From Candidatus Methanocomedens sp. (GTDB taxonomy: Archaea; Halobacteriota; Methanosarcinia; Methanosarcinales; Methanocomedenaceae), in the NCBI GenBank assembly GCA_009649835.1, contig PYCK01000104.1, positions 1-6,686 on the forward strand: a DNA stretch of 6,686 nt, read 5' to 3'. The number at the start of each line of letters is the position of its first letter. Positions within the stretch are counted from its first letter, which is position 1. Both the position numbers and the translations under genes were made by a program. The notes beneath the pieces are model-generated. The model worked only from the letters and a program-made list of their open reading frames with translations. It had not been told where the DNA came from and did not search any database. This document shows, in pieces, positions 1 through 5,112 of this stretch.

Positions 1-163
1 GTGCCGCATACACGCTCGTCCATCCCACCTCTGTTCACACATACCTCACAACCCGACCTCTAACCCCGTGGATGCCTCGGACTTGCAGTCCGAGGTGGCA
101 CGGTTGGGGCCAATTCGACTTCGATGATATTTGTGAGTCAAAGGCTAATCAGACAAAGCCAAA
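1..163. other. Intergenic region downstream of cheD, GC-rich left part
   Basis: I find no supportable gene here. Positions 1-120 are about 60% G+C by hand count, clearly richer than the coding DNA to the right, and they contain the hairpin listed separately at 64-107. Plus frame 1 is open from the edge to a TAA at 61-63, which could be the tail of a gene ending just inside the window, but 20 codons are not enough to call it. On the minus strand an ATG at 23-21 follows a purine-rich GAGGTGGG and runs off the edge, so a further gene might begin there; this is equally unproven. Between the cheD stop and the hairpin, a weak 4-bp stem (143-146 with 157-160) is followed on the minus strand by TTT. 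That is at best a poor terminator, so where the che transcript ends is not clear. Confidence 0.5.
64..107. repeat. GC-rich palindrome / hairpin below cheD
   Basis: Positions 75-83 (CCTCGGACT) and 87-95 (AGTCCGAGG) are a perfect 9-bp inverted repeat around a 3-nt TGC loop. An outer stem, CCGTG (66-70) with CACGG (99-103), continues it across a small internal bulge, and two more C-G pairs (64-65 with 106-107) follow across a TT bulge. There is no T-run on either side, so it is not a classic intrinsic terminator. It may be a dispersed palindromic repeat, a transcript 3'-end protecting structure, or a cruciform-forming site. Its base composition differs from the che genes. I cannot tell its copy number from one window. 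Confidence 0.6.
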
Positions 164-643
164 TTAAATAACCTTTCTGTCCCCGGAAACAGTCTTGATA
201 TACATCTGCCCGGTCTTCACATCAAATTCCACAATACGCCCGAAATCCCCACCAACATCCCGGGCAGCAACAGGAATTCCCCTTTGTTTCAGAATTTTTG
301 TAGCAAGTTTAATATTCTTTGCACCAATACACTCAGCATCATCCTTAGACGTCTTGAACATTCTTGAACCACCACACATCTTTGCCACCATGTTCTCCTG
401 CTCGCACCCGTATCTTTTCATACCATTGATCATTTCATCTATAGCAGTATCCACGTATTTCCCTGGTTTGCTATTAGTAATACCAGTCAAGTTAGTTGGA
501 AGCATAACATGTGCCATGGCTCCGACGGCCCTGGTTGGATCGTGAATAGTAAGCCCGAGGCATGACCCCAGGCCATATATGGCTAAAATATCCTCATTCC
601 TGGAAATAACCATCTCAGCCATATTGACCCGTTTATATACCAA
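164..643 (-). CDS. cheD: Chemoreceptor glutamine deamidase CheD (TTG start)
   Basis: CheD deamidates specific glutamines in MCP signalling helices in the cytoplasm and, in Bacillus and Thermotoga, binds and stimulates CheC. Using a TTG start the protein is 159 aa, the usual family length. It shows GLGSC with the nucleophile Cys28, the AHVMLP motif with His45, CGGSRMF near 90-96, IGAKN at 106-110 and the glycine-rich DVGGDFGR at 129-136. The TTG at 643-641 is chosen because GGGAGGT lies 6 nt upstream and because it restores the N-terminal strand (VYKRVNMAEM); the ATG at 622 would cut that strand, and the longer reading frame to 721 adds only Lys/Asn-rich residues translated from an A-tract. 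The residue six before Cys28 is Ile22, where the triad described for Thermotoga has Thr. It is the last gene of the cluster, 171 nt after cheC, and may have its own promoter. Confidence 0.93.
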   Translation of the reverse strand: MVYKRVNMAEMVISRNEDILAIYGLGSCLGLTIHDPTRAVGAMAHVMLPTNLTGITNSKPGKYVDTAIDEMINGMKRYGCEQENMVAKMCGGSRMFKTSKDDAECIGAKNIKLATKILKQRGIPVAARDVGGDFGRIVEFDVKTGQMYIKTVSGDRKVI

Positions 644-649
644 TATTTT

Positions 650-656
650 ACCTCCC
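650..656 (-). promoter_or_regulatory. Shine-Dalgarno of cheD that fixes a TTG start
   Basis: On the minus strand GGGAGGT is followed by AAAATA and then TTG. This is the strongest ribosome-binding match in the window and has ideal spacing to the TTG only; the next ATG (622) is about 27 nt from it. Immediately upstream, CTGTG/CACAG (656-660 and 666-670, loop 661-665) forms a 5-bp hairpin that abuts and shares one base with the Shine-Dalgarno, so it could modulate its accessibility. The hairpin is seen directly; a regulatory role is inference. Confidence 0.72.
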
Positions 657-710
657 TGTGAACACCACAGATTGCAATTTTTATTTTTATTTTTTTTTAA
701 CGTATAGGAA

Positions 711-727
711 ATTATAAACACATTTCG
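711..727 (-). promoter_or_regulatory. Candidate archaeal BRE/TATA promoter of cheD
   Basis: Read on the minus strand, CGAAATGTG is followed by TTTATAAT (718-711), resembling an archaeal BRE plus TATA box. Counting about 25 nt downstream puts a start site near 688-692 in an A-rich stretch, leaving a leader of about 45-50 nt with the cheD Shine-Dalgarno. This fits the unusually long cheC-cheD gap. AT-rich intergenic DNA produces such matches by chance, so support is moderate. Confidence 0.45.
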
Positions 728-737
728 ATATCGATAT
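725..737. promoter_or_regulatory. Overlapping palindromes beside the cheD TATA box
   Basis: TCGATATCGA (725-734) and ATATCGATAT (728-737) are two overlapping perfect 10-bp palindromes. They touch the BRE-like bases of the candidate cheD promoter, a position suited to a dimeric DNA-binding regulator. No specific regulator is recognised, and the low complexity of the motif allows a chance origin. Confidence 0.3.
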
Positions 738-769
738 AGGTAATTTTCTTAGTTCCAATCAAATCTTTT

Positions 770-834
770 GACAGGATTTACAGGATATACAGGATTGGAT
801 CGTATCCTATCCTATCAATCTTGTTTATCCTGTC
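770..834. repeat. ACAGGAT tandem/inverted repeat at the cheC 3' end
   Basis: Three 9-bp units beginning ACAGGAT sit head to tail at 771-779, 780-788 and 789-797. They are followed by an inverted copy: 770-786 matches the reverse complement of 818-834 at 14 of 17 positions, including a perfect outer 8 bp (GACAGGAT with ATCCTGTC). Inside lies a second hairpin, 791-800 against 804-813, with one mismatch and a 3-nt CGT loop. The element overlaps the cheC reading frame: the last four codons (DKQD) and the TGA stop at 817-815 fall in or beside its right arm. It looks like a short dispersed palindromic element; it could also act as a processing or attenuation hairpin between cheC and cheD. Confidence 0.75.
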
Positions 835-1471
835 TGAAATTTCCATTTTCTTGAACTCCGGTCTTTAGGCGAATTCTATCAGCTAATAATTTGAGCGAAT
901 CCTGTTCCAGCAGCATTAATATATGGATACTGATAACATCATCTGCGATTATCAATTCAGTCTTAATGATCATAGCCTGGACTGTTTCCGGTTTTAGTCT
1001 TAATATTATATCCTGGGTAATTGCCCCCATCAAATCTATTTTGACATGTGGCATAAACGGGATGATAACAATATCCAGCATGTTCCCGATGGAACTTATA
1101 TAGGAGCCGCATAAAATATTGCTCAACTCACCCAGACCGGACAGACCCTGGGGACTTGCCATATAATCTTCATCCACCTCCATTTTGAGCAAATGAGATA
1201 GATGGTGTTTTGCCAGTTCAACCGGTATGAGAGTTAATAAGTAACCTTCTAATTCGTTGACAAACTCATGTTGGATACCAGCAACCACAATACCAGGATC
1301 ACCTAACAAATACTGGATATCTTCCAGCGGGATAAAGAATATTTCACTCACCTTTAGATTCACTTTACATCCCAGAATATGGGATAAGGCAGTTGCGCCC
1401 ATTCTCCCGCTTAAACGGCCCAGTCTATCCATAAAGGATTTTTCCTGAGACATCAATTCTATACCATTCAT
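815..1471 (-). CDS. cheC: CheY-P phosphatase CheC
   Basis: CheC (218 aa) dephosphorylates CheY-P and normally forms a complex with CheD. The family has two pseudo-symmetric halves, each with a D/S-x3-E-x2-N active site. The second site is intact: Ser111, Glu115 and Asn118 in GLGELSNILCGSY, with a Pro near 141. The first half keeps the fold signature (GATALS at 25-30), but alignment from that block puts Arg16 and Arg19 where Glu and Asn are expected, so this site is probably dead. The ATG at 1471 is supported by AAGGT about 8 nt upstream; Met7 is an alternative. The start lies 23 nt after the cheA stop, so co-transcription is expected. The hydrophilic tail after about residue 205 runs into the ACAGGAT repeat, which supplies the stop codon. 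The gene is sometimes called cheJ in haloarchaea. Confidence 0.92.
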   Translation of the reverse strand: MNGIELMSQEKSFMDRLGRLSGRMGATALSHILGCKVNLKVSEIFFIPLEDIQYLLGDPGIVVAGIQHEFVNELEGYLLTLIPVELAKHHLSHLLKMEVDEDYMASPQGLSGLGELSNILCGSYISSIGNMLDIVIIPFMPHVKIDLMGAITQDIILRLKPETVQAMIIKTELIIADDVISIHILMLLEQDSLKLLADRIRLKTGVQENGNFRQDKQD

Positions 1472-1494
1472 CAGATCGACCTTTTTGTAAAATA

Positions 1495-3621
1495 TTATAA
1501 CAATAACAGTGAATTTGTATCTAAAATCAATGCAACGCTGCCATCTTTAATTATTGTGGCACCTGCAAAACCCTGGACACGTCCCAGGGAAGCACCAAGG
1601 GATTTGATAACTACCTCCTGCTGACCCACCAGTTCATCCACGATAAGCCCTACATGTTTATCCCCGTGTTCCACTATGATAACAAAAAGGCCATTATCTA
1701 AATCCTTGTCATTGCTTTCTATTTCAAACAACTGGTTCAGTCTTGCAAGCGGAATAACCTCATCCCTTAAAATACAGGTTTCCTTTTTATCAACCATTTT
1801 TATCTGGTCTTCATTGATCCTGAAGGATTCAAGCACGTTATTGATAGGAAGAATATAGATATTATTGCCAACACGGACCAACAGGGCCTTAATGATCGCC
1901 AGTGTCAATGGCAACTTCAACCTGATACATGTCCTTTCGCCCGGAGTCGAGTAGATTTTAATATTACCGCCCAGTCTATCGATATCCCTTTTAACCACAT
2001 CCATCCCTACTCCCCTGCCCGAAATGTCAGTTACAGCTTTTGCCGTGCTAAAGCCAGGCTGAAATAATATCGAGACCAGGTCATCATCATTCATTGCAGC
2101 GGCCTCATCCTCAGACATCAATCCCCTGGATATTGCAGATTTCCTGATCACTTCAGGGTTTATGCCAGCACCATCATCCGATATTTCGATATTGACGTGG
2201 TTCTTCCCACGTGCTGCCTTTAGCAGTACCGTCCCCTCTTCTGGTTTGCCTGCATCAGTCCGCTCCTCTATCGTTTCTATACCATGGTCAACACAATTCC
2301 TGAGAATATGCACTAAGGGATCGTTAATGCCATCCAGCACAGTACGGTCCAGTTCAATATCACCGCCTTCGATCACAAGTCTGACCTTCTTACCACTGCT
2401 TTTTGAAAGGTCACGTATGATACGGGGATATTTGCTGAATATCTGGTCAACAGGTACCATCCGTATTTCTATTACCTCTTCCTGGAGTACCTCCACGATC
2501 CGGTTAAGGTGGGCCACTGATTCGGTAAGTTCTGGTATCTCATATTTTGAGGCCATGTGTTCCAGGCTGGTCTTACTTATTACCAATTCACCAATATGGT
2601 TCATCAGGGAGTCAAGTTGCTGTATATTGACCCTGATATTCTGGACGGTCTGTGGGGGCGATATTGATGGTTTTTTTGTTTCGCTTTTTTTTGGTATCGG
2701 GAGAGCAGTTTCCGGTTCTGGTTTTACCGTTTTTATTTCTACCGTTTTTGGTTCTACCGGTTCTTCAACAGTAAGGGGCTCTTGTGTGATATCGAATTCT
2801 TCCAGCGAATCCAGGTCAAACTCATGATTTTCTTCATCCTCACCAACTATTACCTTGACCTCAACATCTGATATCTCAAAAACGCTAAGAACTACCTCCC
2901 TTATAGTATCGGTTTCAGAATTGGATGCCAGTATTACATGGAACTTTCCGGGATTGGTTGCTTTTATTGCCTGTTCATCCGGATAAACTGCTATCTTATC
3001 CCCGATCTTTTCAAGGTTTCGTATCACAATCGTGGCTTTGGCTGATTTCAGTTTGCAGCTATCGTCAATTGTGACAATAATTTCATATACGGTCATTCCC
3101 GATGTCATTGCAACGGTAATTTTCTTCAATTCATCCGTACTCAGGTCCGGTTCATCGTCCTGGCCCACAGCTTCCTGTTTTTTATCAACATCTTCAGCTT
3201 TATCAACAGCTTTTACTTTATCAACATCTTCTGTTTCATTTACTTTTAATATCTGTCCAAGCTTTTCAATGATCGCTGCCGGGTCCATTACTTCTTCATT
3301 GTTTGAGATGGATTCTATCATTGATTCAATTACATCAAAACTTTCAAAGAATATATCCATTATCTCCCGGTCTATGGTAATTTCTTTATTGCGGATCTTG
3401 TCAAGCAGGTTTTCCATTTCATGTGCCAGATGAGCCACATCATCATATTCCATTGTGGCTGAATTCCCCTTTATGGTATGGACAGCCCTGAATATCTCAT
3501 TAAGCAGATCAATGTTCCCAGGGTCATGTTCAAGTTCCACGAACGACCTGTTCATGTTTTGGAGGTGTTCCCTCATATCACTGACATGTATATCTTTATA
3601 TTTCTCCAGGTCTGAATTCAT
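1495..3621 (-). CDS. cheA: Chemotaxis histidine kinase CheA
   Basis: This 708-aa cytoplasmic kinase autophosphorylates and passes phosphate to CheY. All five domains are present. P1 (about 1-110) has phospho-acceptor His48 in AVHTIKGNSATM. P2 (about 160-270) is the response-regulator docking domain. P3 dimerisation begins near 328 (NIRVNIQQLDSLMNHIGEL). The P4 ATPase has an N box (HILRNCVDHGIE, Asn442, Asp445-His446), G1 (DDGAGI, 482-487), an F box (FQPGF, 520-524) and G2 (GRGVGM, 535-540). P5, the CheW-like domain, fills about 575-708. Two repetitive linkers separate P1/P2 (an 18-bp tandem repeat) and P2/P3 (Pro/Glu/Thr/Lys-rich, about 283-325). The start codon overlaps the cheB stop as ATGA, implying translational coupling; GGTGA and AGG lie just upstream inside cheB. 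No catalytic residue is missing. Confidence 0.98.
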   Translation of the reverse strand: MNSDLEKYKDIHVSDMREHLQNMNRSFVELEHDPGNIDLLNEIFRAVHTIKGNSATMEYDDVAHLAHEMENLLDKIRNKEITIDREIMDIFFESFDVIESMIESISNNEEVMDPAAIIEKLGQILKVNETEDVDKVKAVDKAEDVDKKQEAVGQDDEPDLSTDELKKITVAMTSGMTVYEIIVTIDDSCKLKSAKATIVIRNLEKIGDKIAVYPDEQAIKATNPGKFHVILASNSETDTIREVVLSVFEISDVEVKVIVGEDEENHEFDLDSLEEFDITQEPLTVEEPVEPKTVEIKTVKPEPETALPIPKKSETKKPSISPPQTVQNIRVNIQQLDSLMNHIGELVISKTSLEHMASKYEIPELTESVAHLNRIVEVLQEEVIEIRMVPVDQIFSKYPRIIRDLSKSSGKKVRLVIEGGDIELDRTVLDGINDPLVHILRNCVDHGIETIEERTDAGKPEEGTVLLKAARGKNHVNIEISDDGAGINPEVIRKSAISRGLMSEDEAAAMNDDDLVSILFQPGFSTAKAVTDISGRGVGMDVVKRDIDRLGGNIKIYSTPGERTCIRLKLPLTLAIIKALLVRVGNNIYILPINNVLESFRINEDQIKMVDKKETCILRDEVIPLARLNQLFEIESNDKDLDNGLFVIIVEHGDKHVGLIVDELVGQQEVVIKSLGASLGRVQGFAGATIIKDGSVALILDTNSLLLL
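3178..3231 (-). repeat. Three-unit 18-bp tandem repeat in the CheA P1-P2 linker
   Basis: Units at 3214-3231, 3196-3213 and 3178-3195 encode EDVDKV, KAVDKA and EDVDKK (CheA residues 131-148). The central GTTGATAAA is identical in all three. The repeat is in frame and lies in a charged linker, so unit number can change by slippage without harming the fold. Confidence 0.85.
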
Positions 3622-4181
3622 CGTCCTTTCACCAGTTCCATAATCTTATCAGCAATATCCTCAACTGCCAGAACATAGTCTATATTTCCTGATCCAATAG
3701 CGTTTCCGGGCATATCGAAAATCACACTGGTGCGTTTATCCTGGGCAATCGTAATACCTTTAACATTCTTGATTGCTTTCGCTCCAACAGTGCCGTCAGA
3801 TCCCAAACCTGTAAGTATGATCCCGATAGCATTCTTTCTAAACAACCTGGCAGCAGACTTCAAGGTAACGTCAACTGAGGGTTTTGAGAAATTAACACAC
3901 GCTCCATCATCCAGATCGATCTTGCCATGTTTGAATACTAAATGTTTGCCGGAAGGGGCTATGTATACATGCCCGGGTCTTAATATATCCCCTTGTTTCC
4001 CTTCCCTTACCACTAAGTTGCCCTTTTTGTCCAGCCTTTTTGCAAACGTCCCGGTAAAATCTGGCAGAATATGTTGTACGACCACAATAGGTACAGAAAA
4101 ATCCTCAGGAAGTCTGCATAGAACAGCAGCCAATGCTTCCGGTCCTCCTGTAGATGCTCCTATAACTATTAAAGAATTCAT
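3618..4181 (-). CDS. cheB: Stand-alone CheB methylesterase domain (no receiver)
   Basis: CheB removes methyl groups from receptor glutamyl methyl esters and can deamidate glutamines. This copy is only 187 aa, about half the usual ~350, and consists of the catalytic domain alone. The Ser-His-Asp triad is complete: Ser10 in GASTGGPEAL, His37 in VVVQHILPDF and Asp129 in LTGLGSDGTVG. The N-terminal receiver that normally inhibits the esterase until phosphorylated by CheA is absent, and the 36 nt between cheY and cheB leave no room for a remnant. I prefer the ATG at 4181, which places the catalytic-domain strand SLIVIGAST at once and has AGGT upstream; a TTG at 4199 would add only six residues. 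The stop overlaps the cheA start by 4 nt. Activity could be constitutive, or controlled by a partner such as the neighbouring CheY; neither is shown by the sequence. Confidence 0.93.
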   Translation of the reverse strand: MNSLIVIGASTGGPEALAAVLCRLPEDFSVPIVVVQHILPDFTGTFAKRLDKKGNLVVREGKQGDILRPGHVYIAPSGKHLVFKHGKIDLDDGACVNFSKPSVDVTLKSAARLFRKNAIGIILTGLGSDGTVGAKAIKNVKGITIAQDKRTSVIFDMPGNAIGSGNIDYVLAVEDIADKIMELVKGR

Positions 4182-4217
4182 GGTATAACCTGGTAACAAT
4201 AAAAGGTATAAGGAAAA

Positions 4218-4577
4218 TCATAGAAGTGCTTTGTTTATTACTTCCACCACAGTCTTTTCATCGAATGGTTTTACGATAAAATCTTTTGCACCTGCCCTTA
4301 TAGATTCCATGACCAATTTCTGCTGACCCAGGGCACTGATCATTACTATACAAGCTTTTGGGTCCTTAGCCTTTATAGCTTTTACAGCTTCAATACCTGT
4401 GGATTTTGGCATAACGATATCCATTGTCACAAGATCCGGTTTAAGATCAATGTACTTCATAACGGCTTCATCACCGTTTGCAGCCTCACCGACAACATGG
4501 TGACCGTTGCCTGAAAGTATGTCCTTTAGTAACGTCCGGATAAATTCGGCATCATCTACTACCAATATACCTGCCAT
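4218..4577 (-). CDS. cheY: Chemotaxis response regulator CheY
   Basis: A single receiver domain (119 aa) that is phosphorylated by CheA and signals to the motor. Residues Asp8-Asp9 (acidic pocket), Asp53 (acceptor, in DLVTMDIVMP), Ser81, Phe100 and Lys103-Pro104 are all in place. The SALGQQ and AGAKDFIVKPF stretches resemble Thermotoga-type CheY, so this is a true CheY and not a split-off CheB receiver. The loop after the phospho-site reads MPKSTGIEA, where CheY proteins more often have an E/G-M-N/D-G pattern. The ATG has a clear GAGG 7 nt upstream (4585-4588). It sits 27 nt after cheW and 36 nt before cheB. In archaea CheY-P reaches the archaellum through adaptor proteins such as CheF, which are not encoded here. 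Confidence 0.96.
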   Translation of the reverse strand: MAGILVVDDAEFIRTLLKDILSGNGHHVVGEAANGDEAVMKYIDLKPDLVTMDIVMPKSTGIEAVKAIKAKDPKACIVMISALGQQKLVMESIRAGAKDFIVKPFDEKTVVEVINKALL

Positions 4578-4604
4578 ATATTTTCCTCGTAATCAATTGT
4601 TCAA

Positions 4605-5099
4605 TTATTGTGTATCTGGTGTTTCTAAATCTTCCTTTATGGTCTCGGTTTGTGCAAACTCAAGCTCTGTAAGTATCTTATCAAGATCAAGTAAAATGAG
4701 TATCCTATCATCGACTTTGCATATCCCTTTTAAGTATTCCTGGGTCCGGGCATGTTTTATTGACGGCATATCATCGATCTGTCCGGGCGGCACTGTCATG
4801 ACCTCCAAAACCGAATCTACTATGATCCCTATGGGCTCACCTTTTAAGTCGACGATTATTATTCTATTATTATCTTTAACTACAGGTTCCATTTCAAAAC
4901 GTTTTCGTAGATCGATCACTGTTGTTATCTGCCCTCTCAGGTTAATAACACCTTCAATGAACTCAGGTAGTTTAGGAATACGGGTCAGATCAACCATGCG
5001 GATAATCTCCCGTACTATGGAAATATCTACACAGTATTCTTCCCCACCCAGGAAGAAGATGACAACCTGCATATCTTTGGATTCCATTTGGCCAGACAT
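4605..5099 (-). CDS. cheW: Chemotaxis coupling protein CheW
   Basis: CheW links MCP signalling tips to CheA P5 in the core array. The protein is 164 aa from the ATG at 5099. The CheW fold is evident from QVVIFFLGGEEYCVDI (11-26), the REIIR segment, and the highly conserved GVINLRGQITTVIDLRKRF (50-68) with Arg55-Gly56 and Asp63. The longer frame to 5168 is rejected as the start: its first 23 residues overlap the MCP gene by more than 50 nt and lie before the conserved fold. The chosen ATG lies 13 nt after the MCP stop with AAGGG upstream. A start at Met5 (5087) is also possible. The acidic C-terminal tail after about residue 145 is not conserved in the family. Nothing unusual in the core. Confidence 0.95.
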   Translation of the reverse strand: MSGQMESKDMQVVIFFLGGEEYCVDISIVREIIRMVDLTRIPKLPEFIEGVINLRGQITTVIDLRKRFEMEPVVKDNNRIIIVDLKGEPIGIIVDSVLEVMTVPPGQIDDMPSIKHARTQEYLKGICKVDDRILILLDLDKILTELEFAQTETIKEDLETPDTQ

Positions 5100-5112
5100 G
5101 TACAACAACCCT

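Noticed and set aside
1..23. Start of another minus-strand gene at ATG 23, preceded by GAGGTGGG
   Set aside because: Only seven codons are visible and the Shine-Dalgarno spacing is too short; kept as a remark, not a feature.
70..110. tRNA gene suggested by an anticodon-arm-like stem-loop (loop CTTGCAG on plus, CTGCAAG on minus, resembling Ala-TGC or Cys-GCA)
   Set aside because: No matching acceptor stem, D arm or T arm with a TTCRA loop is found at the right spacing on either strand, and the stem is longer than a tRNA anticodon stem.
678..698. T-rich tract read on the plus strand as a terminator
   Set aside because: No plus-strand gene leads into it. On the transcribed strand it is an A-tract in the cheD leader.
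644..721. N-terminal extension of CheD to position 721
   Set aside because: The extra residues are Lys/Asn-rich from the A-tract, lie across the putative leader and Shine-Dalgarno, and exceed the usual family length.
2162..2827. Plus-strand open frame of 221 codons within cheA
   Set aside because: Ser/Thr-rich antisense shadow of conserved CheA P2-P4 coding sequence, with no recognisable domain or ribosome-binding site.
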